Part shown: piece by piece, positions 10,805 through 22,663 of the stretch
Position numbering within the stretch: the first letter of the stretch is position 1
How the letters are laid out: every line of letters starts with the position of its first letter
Assembly (NCBI GenBank): GCA_038496675.1
Contig: CM076654.1
Location: forward strand, 13,353,177 to 13,417,176
Length of the DNA: 64,000 nt
Direction of reading: 5' to 3'
From: Rachycentron canadum
Taxonomy: Eukaryota; Chordata; Actinopteri; Carangiformes; Rachycentridae
Program-made: the position numbers and the translations under genes
Notes under the pieces: model-generated
What the model saw: the letters and a program-made list of their open reading frames with translations, nothing else
Databases searched by the model: none
What the model was told of the DNA's origin: nothing

Positions 10805-13800
10805 CTGCAGGAGCATGTGAGAGGTATAACAATAACAACAATAATAAAAAGGTTAGTTAAAAAATATAATAATAATAACACACACACAGATATCATCACA
10901 ATGCTTGTCACAGTGGTTGGTTGGGCGTGTGCAAGATATCTGCGTGCAGTTTTTCCATTCTTGTGAGGTGTGCGGGGGTGGACTGGAGGATTAGATCTCA
11001 CAGACTCAAGGGGCCTCCCACCACACTCTGCAGTGGCTGGTTGACAGCATTATGAAGTGTGAAAATGTACGCAAGCCAGAGATAGGCATAAATTAGTGGC
11101 TGAAGACTTGTGTTTGTAATACATACTCCTACAGTTTTAATGATAAACATCAACATCTAAGATGATGTCATCCAGAAACAGCTGATTGGATCTGAAGATC
11201 TCCTTAAAAAGGAGAGGATGGTGGTTTACTATGGCAGATGTATGTAGAGCAAAGCAGTTACTGGAGGAAAGAAAAGTGGCTCGTCGAACAAATATTTTGA
11301 AGGGAATAAGGATGATTGAAGTAAGATTTCTAACAACAAGATCAGTCTTTACTCTTTAGGTGGGAGCCAAAGTCAATGCAGTTTTTATCAAAAATAAAAA
11401 TATATTAGCATATGAGTTATATTTTAAAAAATGTAGTATGTCAAGTTGAATTCACTGAGGACTGATAAATCAGGTGAATTATGATGCTTGAAGGAGCAGT
11501 GATGTGCGAGTACATCTGCTGACTTGCTGAGCTCAGTGTCAGCTGAGGTATGAATTGTTAAAGCTGCTGCCTTAACAGTTCATCTCTTCTTCTTGTACTA
11601 AATTGTTAGGTTTTTTTTTTGCCTAATCCTCCGACAAGAACTTGTATACATATGCATATTATCGTTTCTGCCATAACAAATGAACACATAGCTCAATAGA
11701 GAGTATAATAGACGCTCAGAGAAATACAGATGATAAATTGGACCAAAAACCCAGAGAAAATGGCTAACACCTTACTGAGACCTCCAGAACCCCTGAAGCC
11801 TCCAGAACAGCTTCAGGGGTCTTTGTCTGAGTTTCTCCTGCTGTGTAGGGATAAAACCATCTCTATTAAAAACATTCCCTCATTTGGAGTTTTGAGGATG
11901 GTGCTGCTCAGAAATCCCCCATAGGTGCTCAGTTGGGTTGAGATCTGGTGACTGTGGGGGCTGAAGAGATTCCCATTTTCACACTTATCAAACCATTCAG
12001 TGACCCCCTGAGTATCCCAGTTATGTGATGTGTATGTTAACATCATATAGTTTTTGGGAAACCTGAATATGCTGCCACATAGTCAGCAGTGGCTAATGTG
12101 GCATGTAACAAGCATATCCAGGTTTCTGATTATTCCTTTATGATGATAAACAGTGTGATGCTGGTCTACACAGTGAAATTTAAGTCTGCCACTGACATGT
12201 GGATGATAAACTGATGATTATATGCAGAGACTAAAGAGCCAGAAATCAAACTGAGTTCATCCTGTGCTGTTGAGGACTGTGTTCAGACAGACAACCTGTC
12301 TCAGCTCCTGCTGGAAGGCTACATGGCATCACCTGGCAAAGACCTGTACTGGCCAATTAAACACTTGCAAGCACTCTTTCCTGATACATTGCTTTGCAAT
12401 GTGAAAATTTATATCCACTGTTTACCTGGTGAGTCTGGCAACAAAATATAAAACTACTAACACTGTGTTAAACGTAGCTTTATCTATTGCTCAAACAGGA
12501 TTTTGTGGATCAGTTCATTCTCTCACTGGTGGCTGAACCAACTTGCCCACACAAACACATTGTCCTCATTATTTTGAAACTAGATACTGTATGATCTTGT
12601 GTACAGACATATGAATAAGCGGGTTTCTCAAATTTCATGTGTCATATATATTGAATATGAGCTTAAACAGGATATCAGAGTAATTATGAACGCCTTCTAA
12701 ATTTCCCGTAGGCGTGAATGTGAGTGTGAATGGTTGTTTGTCTCTATATGTCTGCCTTCTGATAGACTGGTCACCTGTTCAGGGTGTACCCTGCCCCATG
12801 TCAGCTGGGATTGGCTCCAGCCTCCCACATCCCTGACAGATAAGCAGTATAGATAATGGATGGATGGAGATGGTAGACTTTTTAAGACCTGCGGCAAAGT
12901 TTCTAAAGATGTGGAGCTGAAAAACACATCTCACTTTTATCCTTTTCACAGGTTGTGCTCACATAACAGATTTAAAAATATCTCCAAGTATATCTGTTCA
13001 AGCTTGGGAGTTTTAGCAGATCGAGATGTCCTGTATGTGTAGGAGTGTGTGCATGCATCTGTTTGTGAGAGTTGGGGAAAACTATACAGAAGTAACACTG
13101 ACTTCACTGAACTGAAGGTACGAGGGCTAAAGTAATGGAGCAGAAAAATACATTTATTCTGTTTTTGACCAGATTTTGTCAGAAGATCTTCGAAAGAGTA
13201 TTTCATGTTTTAAAGTTGAGTAAAATTAACTGATAAATTCTTTGCAGTTGACATTTACACTACCTGAGCTGCAGCAGCCCTCATCATTCACGATTTCATT
13301 TTATGTCTATCTCTCCACTCCTCTCTCCTCCCTCAGTCTGGCCTCATATCTTTGTTTTATGATTACTCATTTCACCTGTTTTCTATTCCTTCTCCAGCTG
13401 CTGGTGATAATGGTTTTCTCTCATGAGCTAGGAAGATGGGCATGAACTGTGCAGTGGCAGTTTGGTCATGTACAACATAGCAGTACAAATGAGGCCACTC
13501 ATTGTACGTTTCAATATGTAAATATATGCAGGTATGCCAACAACGAGGATGATAGTAGAGTAGATGATACCTTTTCTTGGTCTTCTTTCTCACTCAAGTT
13601 GGTTCAAAGCCAGCCAAGAGACCTGTACTATATGTTATCTCCCTCTGGTAGTCAAGCCTACTGCCGTTTGCTGCTGTACTCTGTCCAATAAAAGCTGAAA
13701 TATCCTAAAAATAATCTTTAAATCACTAGTGACATCCCTGGCGGCTCTCATGCAGCAATTCCAGACTCAAATGTTATTACAAAACTGTCAGGATGCAGGG

Positions 13801-16800
13801 AGGAGTGTGCTGAATTAAAAGATATCACCACAACCAGACTATCTATCACTGTCACACTGTCACAAACGTGTAATTGTACGGCTTTGTGGTAGGGCTGGGA
13901 AATTGCATGCTGTCTCCAGATGAGTGACACAGTGATGTCATTAGAAATTACCAGCGGTGGTTAACTAGCTGTACGTCAGTGGGTGTATGTTCAGTGACAG
14001 TTTGGTCACCTGACCGCGTACGGTGGACCGTACCTGTGCTCCACTATCTGCTGTCGGATCATCTTGACATATTCGAAGCTCTCCATGCAGCAGATGTCAT
14101 ACACCAGGATGTAAGCATTGGCATTGCGAACACCTCTGCAGCGAAGATCCAACCACTCCTGGAGGACAGACACAAGGAGACAAAAACATAAATATTCAAA
14201 TCAATAAATACTGTATGGTCTAGAGAATCCCTCGTCTGTCAGGTGGTCCACCACCTCGATCCAAATGTTGTTAGACATAGTTTCATGATAGGAGTTAGTC
14301 CATGGAGTCATGGTGCCCGGAGGATTAATGTCTCAACAAGTATAATTTATGTCATGAATTTGGTACAGACATCTGTGTCCCCCCTGGGACAATGATAATC
14401 ATAAAATCAAATTTCGAATGATTGAATGATTTGATTCACGTTAAAAGACCTGGAAATTTTATGCTCAGCTGCATTTTGTTTGCTTTGTAATTGACAAATG
14501 CTAACAGCCTATACTAAGATAATAAATATTGATAATTCCCTGTTAAAGATAATCATGTTAGCATGGTCAGGGTGAGTATGTTAGCATGCTGATGCTAGCA
14601 TTTAGCTCAAAACACTTCTGTGCTACCTCACAGAGCAGCTAGCATATAAAGCAGCGACTTATAGAATATAATGTGGTTGTGGCCTGTGTTCCTGTACTTG
14701 TTCTAAAGTGCTGTGGCTCAGTGTCATAGTTCGCTGCCTCTGCTGCTTATCCTCTGTGAAATAGTGCAGAGTCAATGAAGTCCTAGTGCTTGCAGAGCTG
14801 GGAGTCACAGCTTAAAACAAAGTCATAAAAAATGGCAACTAGCCAGCACCAGGCCCTGCACAGTGTCCTAGCTACACATGTTCAAGGACAGCAACAGAGG
14901 ATACAGCTTATAAATTATGAGCAAACACACAGCCTTCTGTCAGCAGTGGAAAAAGAAACAACTTTTGTAAAGTGTTTCGATTCAGACCACATGCAGCAAC
15001 AGCAACTTCAAACATGTTTGATGGTCATGATTTTCAGCCTGTAATAAATATACATGACAGAGGTGGGCACACTACGACCTTAGTGGGACACGGTTAATAC
15101 AATAGAAAAACACAGTGAACCCTGCTCGTGCGCATGGTGCGTTTTTGAATGCTGAGTTCACACAAACCCACCACCCAAACCACCTCTAACAGCATACAAT
15201 GAATTTATAAGCATTTGATCTGATAAAAGGGAGGGAGGGGGAAACAGAAGAACGCCAGGGGGATGGAGAAAAAAAATCTGCTGAGGGAAGGAAATGAGAA
15301 AACAAACGCAGCCCTGAGAGAATGTAGAAAAGATGAAAAAGGCAGCAGTGGATCAAGGGATGAGTAGACATGGTGTCAACATAACCTCTGGTGTGCCTGC
15401 ACACTGCGAACAAAGGGTCGGGAGAGAATGACTGTCAAGAACTGAGACTAGATCTATTCTATTCTATTCGATTCTGTTTGATTGGTCTGATTCAATGTAT
15501 TCAATTTCATCTCAATTCCATTCAAGTCAATATAATTTAGCAGGCAGAGAGTTGACACTATGCTCCATGCGAAAAACAATAATCACGTATTCAGTGTTAA
15601 CCACTGTAATGCACAAAGGGTATGGCAGCACATACATCACATACAGATAATTATTAAATCTGAAAGAATCTTAAAGGAGCACTTTGATATTTCAGGAAAT
15701 ATGTTTATCATATATATTTTTTTAGTTGCAGAGAATATCCATACAATTCACACAGCTGAAAATATAAACCTGGAGCCAGTAGCTGGTTAATTTATCTTAG
15801 CATAAAGACAAGAAATAAGGGGAAACATCCAGGCTAGGTCTGATCAATGACAACAAAATCTGTCTGTCAGCTCCTGTGAAGCTCACTAATTAACATATTA
15901 TATGTCATTTGTTTAAACAGTACAAAAAACATCTAAAAGGTTATGGTTTTAGGAGGTTGGTGTCAATTTCTTGATGGTGCAGTGACTTGTTACTAACTGT
16001 AATTTTAAACAGGAAAAAGAATTAGTGTAATTCACCAAAATATAGATTTATTCCCTTAAATTTGAGGCATTTTGAGACTTTATCAAATATTATTGTGGCA
16101 GTGTGTTTGTATATATAATGATAATTTCTGTGCAAACTATTATTTGACATTTGATATCTTATCATTACATTTAGATCCAAATGAATCACTGCCGAGTTTG
16201 TTGTTTGCAAACTGTTCAGTTTTTTTTTTTTTTTTTTTGACTGATGCACCTGCGCCTTGTTTCAGCTCTTTGGAGATCTGTTTGTTGCATCACATTGCTT
16301 TGAAAACTCATATATCAAAGTGATGTCAGACCTCTTTTCATTTTAATGCTTCTAATTAACATCCACGATAAGTTGACCCTTGTTTGTAGAAGTGTTTGCA
16401 ATGATGAACAACTCGCTACGGTGTTCAAGCCATTTTCCATGTGCTGTTTACATCAGCTCTTCTACCTATCTGCAGCAGCTTGTGCAACTTGAAATCTAAT
16501 TACATTGCTCTCATGGTTGCAGAAAATATGTTTTTTGAATCAGTGTAGTGCACGAGCTTCAGGCTGTGCAAATAAAATCATCTGAGAATTTGTGATGGGG
16601 AGGCTAAGGGAGCAGGCAACGATCAGTGCAACTTGTAATGATGATAACGCTAACATGTCTATGTCAGTAAGGAATAGTCTGCCTTCACTCAATTTGGAAG
16701 AGGCATTTGTTGGTTTGTGTCTAGGTGAGTGAGGAAGAAATAGCCTCACACATCAGGCAGAGATAATGAGGCCAATCAGACATAGAGACAAACATGTGGC

Positions 16801-19800
16801 ATGAAGATCGCTGCCATCAAGAGCGAGGGCAGACGTTGGGAGGAAGTGAGGAGAGAAGTGTGTTGTGAAAACTGGTAGAAAGTGTGATTATTTTCTCTGT
16901 CTCTATCCAGGTGAAATCAGCTGCGAGAGGCAGGAAGAAAACATGGTCTGATTTCTACCATAATTTCGTCTTGTTGTCGAGAGTCCAAAACAATTTAAAT
17001 TCAAAGCTGTGTCAAGCAGGCCTCAGAAAATATTCAACTATTTTTGCCAAGACATTTCCCCTGTTCTATTGCAGCACATCATTAAAAGTCAATCTTTTCT
17101 GAAAAGTGATGACGTTAAATGCACACGGTGGCTTCAGTTGCAGCCTCTATATCCCTGGGGCTAAAAATAGCATCCTTTGTTCTCATCCCATATCTCTTTG
17201 TCATCCAAGTCCTGTTTTTAAATGTGGAGGAGGGGCTAGAAACAGCAACACCACTTCTCAAAAACACAAACATGAAATACAGGCAAAACAAGGACATGAA
17301 GACCTACTCTACAATAAGCATGGGAATACAAGACAGTGCAGCAATACAATACCTGATAAACTAAAATCAAAGAAATTCAAAATGCATGTGTGGGCATGTT
17401 TATTTGTGCACGCTTGCAGGGCGTGAGAATGTGCTTGTGGGAGCGTGAATGTGAAGTGTGGTGCCACTGTCTGTATCCTCCAGTCGGTCCTCTTAACACA
17501 GCACAGAAAAGAGCATCTCATCCTTCGCTCCTCACGAGCCAAACAGATCATGTTTCCCTGACAACTGCAGATCGTGGTCAGTTTGTAACAGGCTAAGAAA
17601 AAGTGGTCGTGTCTCCTGATATATGAGAGCCAGGCTAATGGTAATGAGCGGTCAAGACAGATCAACACTGAAGCACAGGAGGGAGGCCTGGTGGGGGAAG
17701 GGTGCTGAGTAATTATCAGAGATATGTCACACATAAGCCACAATGGATGATTTGCAATTAAAAGCTATAATATCCCCTGAGGATTAAATTGCCATTAGTC
17801 ACTGATGACCTATAGCAGGAAAACCATTAAAATCTGTAGGTTTTATTGTCCTTTTCAGTAATTCCCTTTGAGCTGACACAGAGAGGATGGTCTGTTGCTG
17901 GTTTCTCACAATCGCACACAGACTCACAAAGAAGGTAATCAAGTAACTCTGGGCAATATAGTCATAAATTGTTAATCATGCAAAACAGGTTTAAAACAGG
18001 AGTTAATAAAGGTTTTACACAAGAAACAGACTCTGCCTGAAGCTTATGTCATCGATCTACTAGCTGCTCTATTCCTTGGCTGAGTGCAGTGACAACTTGC
18101 TTTTAAACTTTGTTTTTTGTCACGAATATTGTGCTGATTTAGTTACCTTGGGAAAAAGCCAGGATAGCTGTTTCCCCTTGTTTTCTATTTATCGTTTTCT
18201 ATCTCCTGGTAGTAGCCTCAAATTTAGTGGACACCAATAAGGGTGGTATCATCCTCCTTCATTGACTCTTGGCAAATTAGCCCAAAATGTTGAATTATTC
18301 CCTGCATATAACAATGGTGGTATTTACCATTAGCACTGCAATTTGATCATAATTCATCTAAATATTTTCTGTTCTCAGAACATAGTATTATTTGTTACAG
18401 TTACACGATTTAATTTCAGTCAAAAACAAAACTAAACACACGTCAGCGACACAAACACTTACAGCAATCGTAAACAGCACGTGCACTTCATTGATGTGCA
18501 CTTCACATTTCTACTACGTCTGGGAAAGTCAAAATTACACAATGTATGAAATGAGAAGCAATCATTTCCAACCTGTTACCACAGACTGTATCAACAGAAA
18601 CAACTGAGAAAAAATGTCCAGAGAGAGCAGGAGAGGGGGAGAGAGCATTCTGCGTGGGAGGATGTCATGGAGATACATTGTGGCAAGGACAAAAAAGAAT
18701 TAAAAGAATGAGAAAAATCATTTCTGAATCCAGTGTCAGGCTTAAAACCATCTGTCACCCCATTCTATTGACACACTGTGACAGATGCTCTCTAAATGCA
18801 ATACTCAGTGCAACAGACAGACATACCGCAAAGCAAACAAATCATTACACCATCAGAGCCGCACAGTAAAATAATAGAAATCTTGCCGGTCTTCGGCATT
18901 GGAAACAATAAAAAATCACTGTCGATGTGGTTGAATTGGGGTCAGCCTGCCAGAACATTACTGTTCTTCTTTCAAATATAATCTGAACTGATGAGAAATT
19001 GCCTCAGTGCATAAGCATGGAGGCGTACTGACTCACTCCATCCTGCAGCTTATTCATCACAAATTTCAGAGGACATTATACAACCTCATTTGCTAACCCT
19101 TACTTAGACAGTGTCCATTAAACTCTGTGCAACCTTTCTAATTGAGTGCAGCAAATGCCTACTGTCTCCTCTGTTGGTCTTTTATTCCCAGCTGTGTCCT
19201 AACAGAGACTGGTGCTTTAATTCAGTCTACTGTGTACTGCAAATAAATTTCAATAAGGTTTCTTCCCATTATAACTCACTACTCATTGTGTCCACTGCCC
19301 CCGACCTAGGTTACATGTCTCTGCCCACCGGGTAAATACAGAGCAGAATGATGAGTCAAAAATGCCTCATGTCTCTTCACTGCTCGCACTCTGAATAGAG
19401 GACATCACCAGACAAAGCAAGAGATTGAACCTCAGAACAAGCTGGACATGACAGGAGCAGAGAAGAAAAAGTACAACAGGCCTCTCCAGTCCTTCCTCCA
19501 TAAATGAGTGACCATAAATCTGCCGGACAGAAATGTTGTGGCAGCACTCAGCTAATGGTTTTCTCTGTCTATGTACCTCTCACAAAAGGGCCCTGCCGAA
19601 CAGGTGTCTTTTCACTGCACTACCACTTGAAAATGAGCATGAAATGTTCTCACCATATGATACAGCATGATGCCAAATGAAAGCTGTGAGAGCTTAATAG
19701 CTCTCTCATGTGACTCAACCTTAGGGACACACACTCACTCTCCCACACTCCTGTCCTATTCCTGCTTTCTGTTCACACTCACCAGATTGTCCCCTAATGG

Positions 19801-21740
19801 GGTTAAGCACCATTTAGCAGAAGGAAGAAAAAACTCAATCATAGTGTCCTTACAGAAGTTCTCTGCAGGCAGGAAACAAAGCACACCATGCCCTCTTAAC
19901 ACTTTCTAACAATCTGCTGGAGCAGCTATGTGTAATTCTTCTGCAGCCTGACAGGATGATAACTATGGCCCCTCCATCTGCCTGTCAGACATTTTCTGTG
20001 TTAACACTGGGGTTTCTGAGTGCACAGCAAACTAACACTTTTGGAGGCCTCTTGCTCAGGCTGCTTTTTTTTGTCCCCTCCTTGGTTTGATCTGATTTTC
20101 TCAGTGGCACCTCAACTATGCAAAACTGTAGGGGAGAAAAGGAGGGAAATGTTTAGCAGCAGCCAGAGCTGTCGTCAGCTTGATGTGGTGACCTTGGAGA
20201 TATCTTCTGTATCTTGAAAGCATCACAGCCTCTCCACTCTGGCTGCAACGGACACACCTGAAGCCAATAGAAACACTTTTTCTCTCAGTAGCCAAGGACC
20301 TTTTACACTCAACCTGACACACTAAATCCATACTTTTTTTGTAAGAACAAGAGAAATTTACCAAGAGGCGTTCTTGTCTTAAAGGTTAGGTTTGTCAGGT
20401 CTATTTTAGAGCAATACTCACATGGGCACTGAAACAGGCTTTGGTTGCTGTAATATCCTACATCCCTTCTTATTAAAGTATGGGAATAAGTTGAAATTCC
20501 TCATTCTATGCAAAAAGTCCAGCTGTAGCTAATGAAAGGATTCAGCAGTGTGAACTGGACAGTGCGAAGTCAAATGGCTTCTCTTTCTTTTAATTCTTCT
20601 CAAGACTTTTTATTACAAAATCCCCTTTTTGTCTTTCCACAGTGGAGGAATAGTAATAGTAATAGTCTTCATTTTAGAAAAGGAAAACCATTTAATCTCC
20701 ACTTTTGGTTTTGGCTGAATGTTTTCTCACCCCATCACTTACATTGAAAATACAAAAATGAATCTTTTTAGTATGACAAGGAGGAACAATTACAGCAACC
20801 AGTAAAACTTTTAAGATGAGAAGAAAAAGATGCAATGTAGCCTCAGATAATTCCTCAATATCCCAGATTATTAGCATAGTTTGCAAAAGTAATTCCAAAT
20901 CTTTGGAGCTACAGTGCATTTGTTTTGGGTTTTTTTGGGGTTTTTTTTGCAATGACCCTGCAATCAGATGTGTCTCCAACTAATGAGGTGTGGCATATGA
21001 CCTGTGGCCATGAATAAAAGGGCAGTCTGTCTGTTCTATTTTTAACCTGGGAGTTCAACCAGGTGCTGTGGCAAATGCCTGCAGCACAACCCTGCCATTA
21101 CTTTCTGTGCATGTGAGCCAATTTCAGCACAACCGCCAGCAGCAGCTCAGTGGAATCAACTCGCCTAAATGTATTTGACACTGCTCTTAGTTATGAGTCT
21201 GTAGAAGACGTGGTATGACCAGCAAAGATTATGCAAGCTGGCATTCCCCCTTTCCACATGAGGGGGTGGGAGGGAGGGAGAGAGAGTCAGAGAGGTCTCC
21301 ATAGCAACTACTAGACTAGATACATCTGATAGTGATAGAAGAATAAATAAAATTGGTGGGTCTGTCTTTGAGGAATGCCACTGGCTGCAGAGATTCAATA
21401 AATGAGAGGTGGATTCAGGCAATGGAGAATGGGCCACCAAAGCTGCTGTAAATCCTCCTCTGACGAAGTTAAACCGTTTGGAAGATGGTTAGTTTATTTA
21501 AGTCCTGAGACAGAGACATGGTACCTGGCTGGAGCTGGATGGAAAGGAGGAGATTGGCGGGACATCCAAAATCTTCAGCTCATACATGTTCCCGTTGAGT
21601 ATGACGGAGGGTCTGTACACATATCTGGTCCTGGTCGGCGTGTACACCTCCGAGAAATCGTTATAGATGAACTGGCGGATTATAGAAGTTTTCCCCACTC
21701 CGGGAGCACCGATGACTGCGATACTCAGCGTCTCCACCAT
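10534..21740 (-). CDS. rasl10a: Ras-like protein family member 10A, atypical small GTPase (complete, 3 exons)
   Basis: Seen: exons 21740-21525, 14158-14034 and 10804-10534 join in phase 0 then phase 2 to give 203 residues, the same length as human RASL10A. Features in order: P-loop GAPGVGKT at 11-18; switch II segment ILDVPPISSFP around 57-67; ILVVGNKRD with the guanine-specificity NKRD at 128-131; ECSAK with SAK at 159-161; C-terminal CTIM (200-203), a CaaX prenylation box. Known: RASL10A/B are divergent Ras-family members, and RASL10A was described as a growth-inhibitory, brain-enriched protein. Odd: proline replaces the Ras Gly12 equivalent, and the DTAGQ switch II motif is replaced by DVPPI, so the catalytic Gln is missing. 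Inference: weak or no intrinsic GTP hydrolysis. It could be called rasl10b on some residues, but the neighbouring ap1b1 and gas2l1 support rasl10a. A near-consensus RE1 element and a TATA box lie upstream. Confidence 0.95.
11760..12060 (-). mobile_element. Tc1/mariner-superfamily transposase relic
   Basis: Reading the minus strand across 11965-11915 gives PPQSPDLNPTEHLWG, the well-known block around the second catalytic aspartate of Tc1-type DDE transposases. Just upstream in another frame is VTEWFDKCENGN, so the frame is shifted, and stops follow the block. It is a dead fragment with no intact terminal repeats. An 11-bp perfect inverted repeat (11789-11799 with 11810-11820) sits at one edge. 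Confidence 0.8.
12710..12868 (+). mobile_element. L2/Maui-type LINE (or derived SINE) 3' tail
   Basis: The sequence runs GTGAATGGTTGTTTGTCTC, then GACTGGTCACCTGTTCAGGG, GTCAGCTGGGATTGGCTCCA, and ends in GATAAGCAGTATAGATAATGG with GGAT repeats. This order is the diagnostic 3' end shared by teleost L2/Maui LINEs and their SINE partners. Only the tail is present. I identify the family from memory of the motif, not a search. Confidence 0.75.
14034..14158 (-). CDS. rasl10a: rasl10a coding exon 2
   Basis: 125 nt, acceptor TCCTCCAG|GAG and donor CAG|GTACGG, ending in phase 2. It encodes EWLDLRCRGVRNANAYILVY followed by DICCMESFEYVKMIRQQIVEH, matching the central Ras fold of RASL10 proteins. It is not an open frame beginning with ATG, so simple ORF calling misses it. 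Confidence 0.94.
14240..14660 (+). repeat. Teleost interspersed repeat (GTTAGCATGCT-rich family)
   Basis: Contains CATGATTTGG-like text, a CCCCCTGGGACAATGATAATC block, then GTTAGCATGCTGATGCTAGC and TTTAGCTCAAAACACTTCTG with CACAGAGCAGCTAGCAT. I recognise this order from a high-copy repeat in spiny-rayed fish. Its class is not known to me. Confidence 0.6.
15670..16020 (+). repeat. Teleost interspersed repeat, family A, plus orientation
   Basis: Starts AGGAGCACTTTGATATTTCA and includes CTTAGCATAAAGACAAGAAA, GGGGAAACATCCAGGCTAGG and CTCACTAATTAACATATTAT, then GCAGTGACTTGTTA. This string of blocks is a common teleost repeat. A second copy in the opposite orientation lies at 18060-18290. Confidence 0.65.
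18060..18290 (-). repeat. Teleost interspersed repeat, family A, minus orientation (degraded)
   Basis: The plus strand shows GAAAAAGCCAGGATAGCTG, TTTCCCCTTGTTTTC and, further on, GGGTGGTATCATCC, which are the reverse complement of the family A blocks (CAGGCTAGC and GGGGAAAC). The copy is truncated and diverged. Confidence 0.55.
21525..21740 (-). CDS. rasl10a: rasl10a coding exon 1
   Basis: 216 nt (72 codons), ATG at 21740-21738, ending CAG|GTACCA in phase 0. It encodes the P-loop, switch I region and the start of switch II. Confidence 0.95.
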
Positions 21741-22340
21741 TCCTGGAGCACGAGTTCAGCACCATGGACAGCGACGACTACGACGACAGATGTGACCGTC
21801 CAGAAAGCACAGCTGGCCGCCGCTGTCTCACTGCTGCTGCTCTGAAGGAATTCAACCCGCCGCTGCCCCCTTTTACCCAGCAGCCTCTAAAGCCACCTCC
21901 ACTGGCTTCAACTGTGCGCAGTTAAACCGATCAATGGCCGAATAAATCATCCAGCCGTCGAGCAGAGAGAAGAAACTTTATCTGCAGGCTGGGGGGGAGA
22001 AAGAAGCCACGCAGCTTGGAGATTGTCAAGAATAAAGCTCAACCATGATCAGGCAGATGGAGGGGATTTCGCTGCCTCTGCAATCCAACACACAGGGAGA
22101 AACTCTTGGTTTTCAGGGGACACCCCGAGGCGACCTCGTCCTCCCCCGAGAGGAAGCGTAAAAGTCCGTCCTTGTTGTTTCCACATGGACATAATCTCAT
22201 CCAGGCTAGACTCTGACCTTGTCCAAACGCGCAGGAGCCCTCGGTGTCCTCATCGATTATCTCCTCTGCACCTCTCAACACATTTCCACCGATGCACCAG
22301 CACCAACACAGCGCTCCTCCATCACACGGAGGGCGAGCGA
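21590..22340 (-). promoter_or_regulatory. CpG-rich 5' region of rasl10a
   Basis: CpG density is raised across exon 1 and the upstream 600 bp (for example 21640-21670, 21770-21830 and 22125-22160), whereas the intron and the intergenic DNA are AT-rich. It covers the RE1 element and the likely 5' UTR. Confidence 0.55.
21755..21775 (+). promoter_or_regulatory. RE1/NRSE, REST-binding element at rasl10a
   Basis: The left half TTCAGCACC (21755-21763) and right half GGACAGCGAC (21766-21775) are separated by the standard 2-nt spacer. This matches the canonical 21-bp RE1 at all but one position (A for C next to last). It lies 15 bp upstream of the rasl10a ATG, in the 5' UTR. REST represses neuronal genes outside neurons through such sites, so I infer neuron-restricted rasl10a expression. 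Binding is not shown by sequence alone. Confidence 0.85.
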
Positions 22341-22656
22341 GCAGCCGCCAGCCTCGCCAACAAGCGCTTCACCACGTGTTCAGAAATTTGATACAACCTC
22401 ATAATCTTCTTTTGGTCGATGGCAGAAAGATCAGTTTACCGTGCGGCTCCAGAGAGAGAAGCCAATCCACAGAGCCAGCAGACGTGCGTTTTCTGTAAAG
22501 GCATCTGGAGCCTATTAACGAGCATTGTGTGTCTGCTGGTGAAGACGACTACTCTCTCTCTCTCTCTGCCTCTCCCTCTCTCATCACTTCCAATATCCCC
22601 TGCCCTGCTCATCCAATAGGATCATATCTTGCGCAAGGCGTGTGAGAGCTCTGAGC

Positions 22657-22663
22657 TTTTATA
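22657..22663 (-). promoter_or_regulatory. Candidate TATA box for rasl10a (TATAAAA)
   Basis: Minus-strand TATAAAA in the context GCGGCGTATAAAAGCTC. It would place a start site near 22630, giving a leader of about 890 nt unless a 5' intron is removed. A CCAAT box on the plus strand lies at 22613-22617. It is the best core-promoter match upstream of the gene, but no cap-site evidence exists here. Confidence 0.45.

Larger units (their letters stand above)
10805..14033 (-). other. rasl10a intron 2
   Basis: 3.2 kb with no further exon. It contains a decayed Tc1/mariner transposase piece (about 11760-12060) and an L2/Maui-type 3' tail (about 12710-12868). The rest is unassigned. Confidence 0.7.
14159..21524 (-). 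other. rasl10a intron 1
   Basis: 7.4 kb with no exon I can support. It carries at least three teleost interspersed repeats (14240-14660, 15670-16020, 18060-18290), a short (ATTCT)n patch near 15452-15475 and a T-run at 16219-16238. ORFs at 17309-17743 and 20116-20364 have no recognisable domain. Confidence 0.65.

Noticed and set aside
17309..17743. 144-codon minus-strand ORF in rasl10a intron 1
   Set aside because: Cys/His-rich by chance composition, with no known zinc-finger spacing or homologue recognised.
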